Source of the DNA: Brachybacterium avium
Lineage (GTDB): Bacteria; Actinomycetota; Actinomycetes; Actinomycetales; Dermabacteraceae
Length of the DNA stretch: 64,000 bases
Direction of reading: 5' to 3'
NCBI RefSeq assembly: GCF_002216795.1
Contig: NZ_CP022316.1
Span: 3,005,205 to 3,069,204, forward strand
Shown piece by piece: positions 48,153-55,065 of the stretch. Position numbers and translations under genes: made by a program. How positions within the stretch are numbered: position 1 is the first letter of the stretch; each line of letters opens with the position of its first letter. Below the pieces are notes generated by a model that saw only the letters and a program-made list of their open reading frames with translations, did no database searches and was not told the origin of the DNA.

Positions 48153-49117
48153 TCAGACCGTCCCGTCCTCCCGCGCGTTCATCTCCTCGTAGGCCCGCTC
48201 GGCCTCGTCGCGGGCGAGCTGTGCGAGATCGGCATCGAGATCAGCGATCATGCCGCGGGCATCAGCGACGATGTCCTCATCGCCCACCTCCAGGCCGTGG
48301 GCGAGCCATTCCGCGACGGCGAACTCGCCGAGGGCCTGGGCCCGCTCCATCAGCCGCGGATGGGTCGCGGTCGGCAGCTCCTCGCGATAGGCGGCGTAGA
48401 GGTCGTCGAAACGCTCCGGATCCAGGGAGGAGATCAGCCAGGCGAGGTCGGAGGCGGCATCGGCGACCTGGGAGGAGGACCAGTCACGGATGGCGCTGAC
48501 CTGCTGCCCGGTCGTGAACAGGCTCTCTTCGGAGAGGTCCCCGTGCACGAACTGCGGGGTGATGTCCCACAGCTCCTGGTCCTCGAGCAGCGCCTGCCAG
48601 CGCTGGGAGACCGCAGCGGGGAGATGCCCGGCCGCGGTGACGGTGTCGATCCGCCCTCGATGGGCGGCGTGCATCGCCTCCGGGGTGAAGGTCTCCACCC
48701 CGGCCGCCTCGGCGGCGTAGCGCGGCACGGTGTGGATGCGGGCCAGCACCTGGCCCAGGGACCGGGCCAGCTCCGGGCTGCCGGCGAGGTCGTCGAGCAT
48801 CAGCGGCCGGCCGACGGGGCCTCCGTCACCGCGCAGCGCCCGCCCTCGGAGAGTTTCACGAAGCCGAGCACCGGAGGGATCACGCTGTGCAGCGAGGTGC
48901 CGGTGAGCGAGTCGGCGACCTTCAGATCCCGCTCGAGGCGGACCCCGGCCGCGGTCGAACCGGGGGAGAGGACCATCACGCGCCTGCCGTCCTCGCCCAC
49001 GATGCCGGCGACGTCGAGATCCTCGGCAGGGGTGGCGATCGGCATGGTCCGCGCCGGGACCAGCCCGGGGACCGCTGCCGCGGCAAGAGCAGCCAGGGAG
49101 TAGGAGTTGCGATGCAC
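48153..49117 (-). pseudogene. APH-family phosphotransferase, frameshifted
   Basis: This protein-kinase-like phosphotransferase is of the aminoglycoside/choline kinase superfamily. The N-lobe is read from the GTG at 49117 (VHRNSYSLAALAAA), reaching GRCAVTEAP near 48820 and then a stop. The C-lobe continues in the -1 frame from VGRPLMLDDLAGSPEL, with the catalytic loop FVHGDLSEESLF and the metal motif IRDWSSSQVADAASDLAWL. A missing base in the GGGG run at 48816-48819 explains the break, and repair gives about 321 residues. The substrate is unknown and need not be an antibiotic. A phosphotransferase near nudC and uvrD2 is common in actinobacteria. Confidence 0.8.
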
Positions 49118-49153
49118 GCGTCCACCGTACCCGGCCAGGGTGCCCGCTCCGCG

Positions 49154-49159
49154 TAGGCT
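49154..49159 (+). promoter_or_regulatory. Putative -10 element (TAGGCT) for a leaderless nudC transcript
   Basis: TAGGCT ends 6 nt before the nudC ATG and no ribosome site lies between. It sits in the 48-bp gap to the divergent phosphotransferase gene. Confidence 0.45.
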
Positions 49160-49165
49160 CGGACC

Positions 49166-50083
49166 ATGGCGAAGCTCCGTGGTCCCCATCTCAGCACCCC
49201 TCTCACCCTCCTCGGCTCCGACCGGGACGCCCTGCAGCGCAGCGCCCCGGAGGCCGCCGCCCCCGGTGAGGACGCCCGCTACCTGGTCACCCGCTCCGGG
49301 GCGGTCACCCTGCGCGAGGACGGTGATGGCACCCTCCATGCGGTGCTGGAGGAGGCGGACCCCCGCGACGGCACCCAGCAGCCGCTGGTGCTGCTGGGCC
49401 GGCGTGACGGATTCCGCGTGCTCGCCGCCGAGATCGCCGAGCCCAGCCCCGAGCTGGACGCCCCCGGCCGTGATCTGCGCGACCTCCGGCGCGTCGCCGA
49501 TCTGCTGGCCGACAGCGACGCGGACCTCGCCGCCGCCGCCGTCGCGATGGGCGCCTGGCATCGTTCGATGCGTCACTGCCCGCAGTGCGGCAGCGCGTTG
49601 GAGCCGGAGATGGCCGGCTGGGTGCTGCGCTGCCGCGAGGACGGCACCGAGCAGTTCCCCCGCACCGATCCCGCCGTGATCATGGCGGTGCGCGACGGGC
49701 AGGATCGCCTCCTGCTGGCCCGCAACGCGCACTTCCCCAGCGGTTTCCACTCGGTGCTGGCGGGTTTCGTCGAGCCGGGCGAGAGCCTCGAGAACGCAGT
49801 GGCCCGCGAGGTCGCCGAGGAGGTCGGGGTCACGGTCGAGGAGGTCGAATACGTGGGCAGCCAGCCCTGGCCCTTCCCCCGCTCGCTGATGCTCGGCTAC
49901 CGGGCCTGGGCGCCGGGCGCCGGCGAGCTCGCGCTGCAGGAGGAGGAGATCGCCGAAGCCCGCTGGTTCAGCCGTGAGGAGCTCGCCGCCGCCCTGGAGG
50001 CGGAGGAGATCGCGCTGCCCGGCGCGGCCTCGATGGGCCGGGCGCTGATCGACGACTGGTTCGGCCGCTCCGCGCAGCGGTGA
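49166..50083 (+). CDS. nudC: NAD(+) diphosphatase NudC
   Basis: This NUDIX hydrolase cleaves NAD(H) and, in studied members, removes NAD caps from RNA. The 305 residues contain a zinc-ribbon segment (HCPQCGSALEPE ... LRCREDG), the NUDIX box GFVEPGESLENAVAREVAEE and the NudC-specific SQPWPFPRSLM just after it. The fourth zinc cysteine of E. coli NudC is replaced (CREDG, not CxxC). The predicted transcript is leaderless. It is followed by uvrD2, the order also seen in mycobacteria (Rv3199c-Rv3198c). Confidence 0.94.
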   Translation: MAKLRGPHLSTPLTLLGSDRDALQRSAPEAAAPGEDARYLVTRSGAVTLREDGDGTLHAVLEEADPRDGTQQPLVLLGRRDGFRVLAAEIAEPSPELDAPGRDLRDLRRVADLLADSDADLAAAAVAMGAWHRSMRHCPQCGSALEPEMAGWVLRCREDGTEQFPRTDPAVIMAVRDGQDRLLLARNAHFPSGFHSVLAGFVEPGESLENAVAREVAEEVGVTVEEVEYVGSQPWPFPRSLMLGYRAWAPGAGELALQEEEIAEARWFSREELAAALEAEEIALPGAASMGRALIDDWFGRSAQR

Positions 50084-50115
50084 GACCACGCGGTGAGGCC
50101 ATGCGGTGAGACCAG
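50077..50115 (+). repeat. Three tandem 13-bp repeats spanning the nudC stop codon
   Basis: GCGGTGAGACCAC, GCGGTGAGGCCAT and GCGGTGAGACCAG follow one another without gaps. The TGA of the first unit is the nudC stop codon, and each later unit repeats a TGA in a shifted frame. Confidence 0.75.
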
Positions 50116-50206
50116 GGGGCGGTGCACCGGGCACCCCGGGGTGGTGTGCGGCACCCGCCGTCCACAGCGGTCCGCGGGGCGTCGCACCACCCTGGCAGGA
50201 TGATCG

Positions 50207-52351
50207 GTGATGACCGATCAAGCCGCCCCCTCCGACCGCGCCGCCGCCGACAGCGGCGCGCCATCACCGACCGATGCGGAATCCCTGCTCGCCGCGCTCG
50301 ATCCCGAGCAGCGCGAGGTCGCCCGCAGCTTCGGCGCCCCGATGTGCGTGCTCGCCGGTGCCGGGACCGGCAAGACCCGCGCCATCACCCACCGGATCGC
50401 CTACGGCGTCGAGACGGGGCAGCTGAATCCCCGCCATGTGCTGGCGGTGACCTTCACCGCCAAGGCCGCGGCCGAGATGCGCTCCCGGCTGCGTGACCTC
50501 GGCGTGCCCGCGGTCCAGGCCCGCACCTTCCACTCCGCCGCGCTGCGGCAGCTGCGCCATTTCTGGCCGCGTGTGGTGGGCGGGCCGATGCCCGAGCTGC
50601 TGACGAACAAGTTCGCGGGCATCGGTGAGGCCTGCCAGCAGCTGCACCTGAGCGTGGACCGTGCTGCGCTGCGGGACATCGTCTCCGAGGTCGAGTGGTC
50701 GCGGGTCTCGATGCTCACCCCCGAGTCCTACCCGGAGGCCGCACAGCAGGCCCGTCGGCCGGGCGTCGCGGGATTCGACTCCCGCTCCATCTCCCGCATC
50801 CTCACCCAGTACGAGGAGGTGAAGAAGGAGCGCGGGGTGATCGACTTCGAGGACGTCCTGCTGCACATGGTCGGCTTCCTCACCGAGCGCGGCGATGTGG
50901 CCCGAGAGGTGCGGGAGCAGTACAAGCACTTCGTGGTCGACGAGTACCAGGACGTCTCCGCCCTCCAGCACGCCCTGCTGCGGCTGTGGCTGGGCACCTC
51001 CGATGATCTCTGCGTGGTCGGCGACGCCGCCCAGACCATCTACACCTTCGCCGGTGCCCGAGCCTCCTACCTGCTGGACTTCCGCTCCGAGTTCAAACGT
51101 GCGCAGATCATCCGGCTCGAGCGGAACTACCGCTCCACCCCGGAGATCGTGCGTATGGCCAACACCGTGCTGGACGGTGCTCAGGGCCGCACCCGCGAGA
51201 CCCGCCTGACCCTGGTCTCGCAGCGCGAGCCGGGCCCGCCCCCGCTGGTCGAGTCCTTCCCCGATGATCCCGCCGAGGCCGACGGCATCGCCGAGCGGAT
51301 CGCCGACCTGGTGACCGGGGGCCGACCGGCCTCCGAGGTCGCGATCCTGTTCCGCACCAACAGCCAGTCCGAGGCCCTCGAACAGGCGCTGACCTTCCGC
51401 GGCATCGGCTACCTGGTGCGCGGCGGTGACCGCTTCTTCGAACGCCAGGAGGTGCGCCGGGCGATGGTCTCCCTCCGCGCCGCCACCCGGGTCGAACAGC
51501 TCGATCCGGCCCGCGCGGTGCGCGACATCCTCTCCCAGCAGGGATGGGCGCCCACCGCCCCGGAGACCACCGGCGCGGTCCGAGACCGCTGGGACTCGCT
51601 GAACGCCCTGGTGGGCCTCACCGACACCATCACCGCGAGGCCGGCCACCACCATGGCCGATGTGGTGCGCGAGCTCGAGGAGCGGGCGGAATCGCAGGCG
51701 GCCCCGGTCGTCGACGGGGTCACGCTCGCCTCCGTGCATGCCGCCAAGGGACTGGAGTGGCCGGTGGTGTTCGTGGTCGGCGCCAGCGACGGTCTGCTGC
51801 CGATCTCGATGGCCAGGACCCCGGCCGAGGTCGAGGAGGAGCGGCGGCTGTTCTACGTCGCCCTCACCCGTGCGCGCGACCTGCTCACCGTGAGCTGGTC
51901 GGCCGCTCGCACCCCCGGTGCCCGCGGCTCGCGCAAGCCCTCCCGCTTCCTCGACGGGGTCCTCGCCCACCCCGATGCGCCGAAGACTGCGCCCGGGGCC
52001 GGGCCGCGCCGCACCGGTCGGCGCTCCGCCACCGTCTATGCGGAATGCCGGGTGTGCGGGCAGGGGCTGGTCGCACCACGGGAGCAGCGACTGGGCCGCC
52101 ACGAGGGGTGCCCGTCGACCGTCGGGGAGGGGCTGCGCACCACGCTGCGCACCTGGCGACGCGAACAGGCGCGACTGCGCGGCACCCCGCCCTATGCGAT
52201 CCTCACCGACGCCGCGCTGGACGCGGTCGCCGAACGGGCGCCGCGCAGCGAGCAGGAGCTGCTCGAGGTCCCGGGGATCGGCCCCAACAAGCTCGCGAGC
52301 TTCGGTGCCGACCTGCTCGAGCTGCTCGCCGCGGAGGCAGAGGATCAGTGA
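50207..52351 (+). CDS. uvrD2: ATP-dependent DNA helicase UvrD2 with zinc-motif linker and HRDC domain
   Basis: This superfamily 1 helicase for DNA repair has 714 residues. Motor motifs are canonical: LAGAGTGKTRAITHR, AVTFTAKAAAEMRSR, VVDEYQDVSALQ, GDAAQTIYTFAGA, LERNYRS, VHAAKGLEW and ALTRARDLL. After the motor comes a cysteine linker (ECRVCGQG ... RHEGCPS), then an HRDC domain (PYAILTDAALDAVAERAPRS, LLEVPGIGPNKLASFG). The linker has CxxC and HxxC in place of four cysteines. Start is an ATG pair at 50207/50210. whiB7 follows after a 320-bp leader region. Confidence 0.95.
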   Translation: MMTDQAAPSDRAAADSGAPSPTDAESLLAALDPEQREVARSFGAPMCVLAGAGTGKTRAITHRIAYGVETGQLNPRHVLAVTFTAKAAAEMRSRLRDLGVPAVQARTFHSAALRQLRHFWPRVVGGPMPELLTNKFAGIGEACQQLHLSVDRAALRDIVSEVEWSRVSMLTPESYPEAAQQARRPGVAGFDSRSISRILTQYEEVKKERGVIDFEDVLLHMVGFLTERGDVAREVREQYKHFVVDEYQDVSALQHALLRLWLGTSDDLCVVGDAAQTIYTFAGARASYLLDFRSEFKRAQIIRLERNYRSTPEIVRMANTVLDGAQGRTRETRLTLVSQREPGPPPLVESFPDDPAEADGIAERIADLVTGGRPASEVAILFRTNSQSEALEQALTFRGIGYLVRGGDRFFERQEVRRAMVSLRAATRVEQLDPARAVRDILSQQGWAPTAPETTGAVRDRWDSLNALVGLTDTITARPATTMADVVRELEERAESQAAPVVDGVTLASVHAAKGLEWPVVFVVGASDGLLPISMARTPAEVEEERRLFYVALTRARDLLTVSWSAARTPGARGSRKPSRFLDGVLAHPDAPKTAPGAGPRRTGRRSATVYAECRVCGQGLVAPREQRLGRHEGCPSTVGEGLRTTLRTWRREQARLRGTPPYAILTDAALDAVAERAPRSEQELLEVPGIGPNKLASFGADLLELLAAEAEDQ

Positions 52352-52361
52352 AACCGCAGGT

Positions 52362-52400
52362 CAAAAAATAGTTTCGCGGTCCATCGAACGGGTGTAGAGT
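52362..52400 (+). promoter_or_regulatory. Putative WhiB7-type promoter: AT-rich block, weak -35, TAGAGT -10
   Basis: An A-rich block (AAAAAATAG, 52363-52371) sits directly upstream of TTTCGC (52372-52377). A 17-bp spacer then leads to TAGAGT (52395-52400). In mycobacteria WhiB7 binds such AT-rich DNA next to the -35 through its AT-hook, so this is a good candidate for self-activation. Transcription would begin near 52407. Confidence 0.6.
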
Positions 52401-52471
52401 CTCACTCGTCAATCGTCCGCAGTCGTGGACCGGGACACCGGGACGCGCGCATTCGAAAGGGGGTGGCCTCA

Positions 52472-52579
52472 GTGATCGATATCTGGAATCTCGCAGGAGC
52501 AGGTCCGCGCCCCCTCGGCGCGCCCTCCCTTCTGCCGCGCGAACGGGGCCATGCCCCTGCGGTGCTCAGCCTGAGCTGA
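52472..52579 (+). CDS. Putative 35-residue leader peptide (upstream ORF) of whiB7
   Basis: A GTG at 52472 lies 8 nt after a strong ribosome site (AAAGGGGG, 52456-52463) and opens a 35-codon frame ending at TGA 52577-52579, 92 nt before whiB7. The peptide begins MIDIWNLAGAGPRPLGAPSL and is rich in Pro, Arg and Leu. In Mycobacterium and Streptomyces, whiB7 is preceded by a translated upstream ORF whose stalling relieves premature transcription stop. The location and ribosome site here fit that model, but translation is inferred. Confidence 0.5.
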   Translation: MIDIWNLAGAGPRPLGAPSLLPRERGHAPAVLSLS

Positions 52580-52621
52580 CGAGGTCCTCCCTCGCTCCGG
52601 GTGCGGCACCGCCGCCGCGCC

Positions 52622-52639
52622 CCCGCCCCATCGGGCGGG
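52622..52639 (+). promoter_or_regulatory. Hairpin in the whiB7 leader (possible attenuator)
   Basis: CCCGCCC (52622-52628) pairs with GGGCGGG (52633-52639) around a 4-nt loop, 33-50 nt before the whiB7 ATG. A smaller hairpin GGGGC/GCCCC lies inside the upstream ORF (52545-52557). Together they could form alternative leader structures. There is no long T-tract. Confidence 0.4.
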
Positions 52640-52671
52640 TCCCTCCCGACGGACTTCGAAGCAGCGAGACG

Positions 52672-52965
52672 ATGAGTACCCTTCTGACAACTTTCCTGAA
52701 CCCCGCGGATGCCTCCGCGACCATGCTCCCGTGCCACGACACGGATGCCGCCGACCTCTTCTTCTCCGAGCGCCCCGCAGACCTCGAACAGGCCAAGACC
52801 CTGTGCGCGGGCTGCCCGCTCATCGAGGAATGCCGACAGGGCGCCCTCGACCGGGCGGAGCCCTGGGGCGTCTGGGGCGGCGCGATCTTCGAGGCCGGCC
52901 GCATCATCGCCGTCAAGCGCGGCCGCGGCCGGCCGCGGAAGAACCGGGAGCAGGAGGCCGCATGA
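52672..52965 (+). CDS. whiB7: WhiB7-type redox-sensing transcriptional regulator
   Basis: This Fe-S transcription factor activates intrinsic antibiotic-resistance genes with the primary sigma factor. The 97 residues carry the four cluster cysteines Cys21, Cys45, Cys48 and Cys54. The WhiB turn EPWGVWGG lies near residues 63-70, and the C-terminal AT-hook RGRGRPRK near 83-90 marks the WhiB7 class. Its place after uvrD2 is the same as in mycobacteria. Control is probably through the AT-rich promoter and the leader ORF upstream. Two hairpins follow the gene. Confidence 0.94.
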   Translation: MSTLLTTFLNPADASATMLPCHDTDAADLFFSERPADLEQAKTLCAGCPLIEECRQGALDRAEPWGVWGGAIFEAGRIIAVKRGRGRPRKNREQEAA

Positions 52966-53002
52966 CCCGGGCCGAGCCTCGGCTCGCCCGCCTCCTGCCC
53001 CT

Positions 53003-53058
53003 GTGGAACGGCGTTCGGCACCCCTCCGGTGCGGCGGGCGCGCCGAATGCCGTTCCAC
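53003..53058 (+). terminator. First hairpin after whiB7 (16-bp stem, 24-nt loop)
   Basis: The arm at 53003-53018 (GTGGAACGGCGTTCGG) pairs with 53043-53058 (CCGAATGCCGTTCCAC) with a single G-T wobble. It begins 37 nt after the whiB7 stop. Confidence 0.6.
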
Positions 53059-53064
53059 GGTGCC

Positions 53065-53116
53065 GCAGCATCGATGAAGGCCCCGGACCGAGGTCCGGGG
53101 CCTTCATCGATGCTGC
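53065..53116. terminator. Second, very long hairpin between whiB7 and the convergent zinc-ribbon gene
   Basis: Arms 53065-53089 and 53092-53116 are perfectly complementary over 25 bases, with only GA between. The real loop is thus four bases and the stem 24 bp. It serves convergent genes. The stem is much longer than needed for termination. Confidence 0.8.
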
Positions 53117-53144
53117 GCGGGGCAGCACCTCGCTCAGGGGTGCT

Positions 53145-53303
53145 TCAGGCCTTGCCGAGGATCCGGTTCAGCTTGGTGCCGCACTCCGGGCACACGGCCT
53201 TGGCCATGCGGCGACCGTTGGAGACGACGACGTTGCCCTCGGCCTCCCGCTTCTCACGGCACTTGACGCAGTAGAACTCTCCGGCATAGGTCTCGTCGGC
53301 CAT
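53145..53303 (-). CDS. Small zinc-ribbon protein (DUF5679 type)
   Basis: This 52-residue protein has two CxxC knuckles (FYCVKCREKRE and AVCPECGTKLNRIL), which should hold one zinc ion, separated by a basic segment (VVVSNGRRMAK). Size and layout fit the DUF5679 family, and function is unknown. The ATG at 53303 has GAGGAG 6 nt upstream, so it is preferred over an upstream in-frame ATG at 53336. Confidence 0.85.
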   Translation of the reverse strand: MADETYAGEFYCVKCREKREAEGNVVVSNGRRMAKAVCPECGTKLNRILGKA

Positions 53304-53839
53304 ATCCGCTCCTCGTTGCTTGTCGGTGATGTGCATTCCCGGATGCGCGGAACTGGCTGCGAAGCCGGGACCGATCCACTGTAACGGCGCGGGAACGTGC
53401 TGCACGAATCAGGGGCCGCTGATGTGGCCGGATCGGGGCGGCCCGTCGCACGCTTCGGGTACAGGAGGCTCCGAGGGAGCCGAGGAAGTGCGCGCGACGA
53501 GCCGACATCACAGGCCCCGAAGGCGGCCTCAGGCCTCGAAGGGCCGTGGAACCCCGGGGGCGCTCAGCACCACGCGCACCTTCCCCGTGTGCGTCCTGCT
53601 AGTTATCCCGGGATCCCACGTGGAGGGAAACTTAGCCCGTGCGGACACGATGGGTCAAAGTCCGGTCGGGGATCGGCTGTGGACAACTCGCTCCCTGCTG
53701 TGGACAGGGTGTCGATGAGCGTGCGCCCCTTGTGGAGGAACGGAGGGATCCGCTGGACACGGGGCTCTGACCGGCCACGTCGCGATGCACAGATGTGGAC
53801 GAAGGTTTTTTGTCCGCAGCACGTGCGAGGCTGTGACCC
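53304..53839. other. 536-bp non-coding gap
   Basis: No ORF here has a ribosome site plus family resemblance. The left half is GC-rich with a small hairpin (GGCTCC/GGAGCC, 53467-53481). The right half holds the DnaA-box-like cluster listed separately. A segment around 53600-53640 (CTAGTTATCCCGGG, GGAAACTTAGCCC) is less GC-rich than its surroundings. I could not match it to tRNA, tmRNA, RNase P or SRP RNA. A non-coding RNA is possible but unsupported. Confidence 0.5.
53678..53818. other. Cluster of DnaA-box-like 9-mers
   Basis: TGTGGACAA (53678-53686) is the exact reverse complement of the actinobacterial DnaA box TTGTCCACA. TGTGGACAG (53699-53707), TGTGGACGA (53794-53802) and, on the other strand, TTGTCCGCA (53810-53818) each differ by one base. 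The last two also face each other as an inverted repeat. Confidence 0.45.
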
Positions 53840-54466
53840 ATGAGCGATCTGGTCCTGCACGAGCACGTCACCGGCCCTCGCGGGGAGCGGGTGCTGGTGC
53901 GCCGCAGCGCCCGCCGGCGCCGCACCGTCTCCATCTCCCGCCGCGACGGCGATCTGCTGATCGCGATCCCCGCGACGTTCAGCGCCCGTCAGGAGCGGCA
54001 ATGGGTGACGAAGATGGTCGACCAGATGGTCACCAAGGAAGCCCGTCGACCCTCGGCACGACGCAGCGATGCCGCCCTGCTGCGGATGGCCCGGGAGGTC
54101 AGCGAGGCGCACCTCGGCGGGCGGGCGCATCCCACCTCGGTGACCTGGTCCTCACGGCAGAACCAGCGATGGGGCTCCTGCACCCCGGTCGACGGCACCA
54201 TCCGGCTCTCCCATCAGCTCCAGGGCATGCCGGACTACGTGGTGCGCTCGGTGATGATGCATGAGCTCGTCCATCTGCTGGTGCCGGGGCACGGGCCGGA
54301 GTTCAAAGCGCTGATGGCGAACTATCCGCTGGCCGAGAAGGCGCAGGGATTCCTCGACGGCGTCTCCTGGTCGAAGAACCTGCCGGAGGTGGAGGGGGAG
54401 GTCGACGGCGGTGCTGACCTCGGCGAGCTGCCGGCGGAGGCTCAGCAGGTCCAGCGCGCGAGGTAG
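53840..54466 (+). CDS. YgjP/SprT-like zinc metallopeptidase domain protein
   Basis: This 208-residue protein is of the YgjP-like (M48/DUF45) family. The zinc motif HELVHLLVPGHGPEF supplies HExxH plus a third His. It is preceded by the family block SSRQNQRWGSCTP, which is nearly always present ahead of the metal site. The N-terminus is basic (RRSARRRRTVSISRRDG). There is no signal peptide. The gene overlaps the convergent NUDIX gene by 25 bp. The peptidase substrate is unknown. Confidence 0.85.
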   Translation: MSDLVLHEHVTGPRGERVLVRRSARRRRTVSISRRDGDLLIAIPATFSARQERQWVTKMVDQMVTKEARRPSARRSDAALLRMAREVSEAHLGGRAHPTSVTWSSRQNQRWGSCTPVDGTIRLSHQLQGMPDYVVRSVMMHELVHLLVPGHGPEFKALMANYPLAEKAQGFLDGVSWSKNLPEVEGEVDGGADLGELPAEAQQVQRAR

Positions 54467-55065
54467 AGCGCCAGCTCCTCGAGGGTCCCCGCCAGATCGG
54501 GCACCGTCCCCTCGGGCAGCGCCGAGCTCTCGCGTTCGGGTCCGGCACCGCGCAGCGGCCAGGGCACCCACCGCACCTCGGCGGACTCCTCGCTGACCGT
54601 GAGCGGCAGCTCGGCGGCCGGGGCCGGGGCGCGCAGCAGATACTGCACATCCCAATGCTCGCTGCACCTGCCGAAGGCCGCATCGAGGGCATGCCGGTGC
54701 AGCATCGCCGGGCCGTCGCCGATCCGCTGCAGACCGCTGATCCCGATCTCCTCGACGACCTCCCGGCGGGCGGCCTGCTCGAAGCTGGTCTCGCCCGCCT
54801 CGAGGTGACCGCCGGGCTGCACCCAGAAGCGGCCCTTGCGATGCCACACCAGTGCCACGTGATCCCCACAGAGATCGATCACGATCGCGCTCGCGGTGAG
54901 ATGGCGCGGCCCGCCCTCCCGGAGCAGCACACGCGGGTCCCCGGCCAGCAGCTCGCCGTACTCGCGGGCGAGTTCCGGCCCCGAGACCGCAGCCGCAGCC
55001 TGCTCCAGCTCCGCGAGCGCCGAGGCCGGAGGCGAGGGTGCCGGGCCCGCGGGCTCAGCGCCCAT
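54442..55065 (-). CDS. NUDIX hydrolase
   Basis: This 207-residue protein has the NUDIX box in GGHLEAGETSFEQAARREVV followed by EEIG, preceded by VWHRKGRFWVQP. It should hydrolyse a nucleoside diphosphate linked to another group, and the exact substrate is unknown. I chose the ATG at 55065 (MGAEPAGP). It overlaps the end of the DUF2342 gene by 11 nt, so the two are co-transcribed. Upstream frame extension runs inside that gene and is low complexity. Confidence 0.85.
   Translation of the reverse strand: MGAEPAGPAPSPPASALAELEQAAAAVSGPELAREYGELLAGDPRVLLREGGPRHLTASAIVIDLCGDHVALVWHRKGRFWVQPGGHLEAGETSFEQAARREVVEEIGISGLQRIGDGPAMLHRHALDAAFGRCSEHWDVQYLLRAPAPAAELPLTVSEESAEVRWVPWPLRGAGPERESSALPEGTVPDLAGTLEELALYLARWTC

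Noticed and set aside
48153-49117. Antibiotic-inactivating aminoglycoside phosphotransferase
   Set aside because: Only the general kinase-fold motifs are present. The conserved neighbourhood with nudC and uvrD2 points to a housekeeping family, so no resistance role is claimed.
53400-53660. Structured housekeeping RNA (tmRNA, RNase P RNA, SRP RNA) in the 536-bp gap
   Set aside because: Diagnostic conserved blocks of these RNAs are absent. Only one short hairpin and a slightly lower-GC patch were seen.
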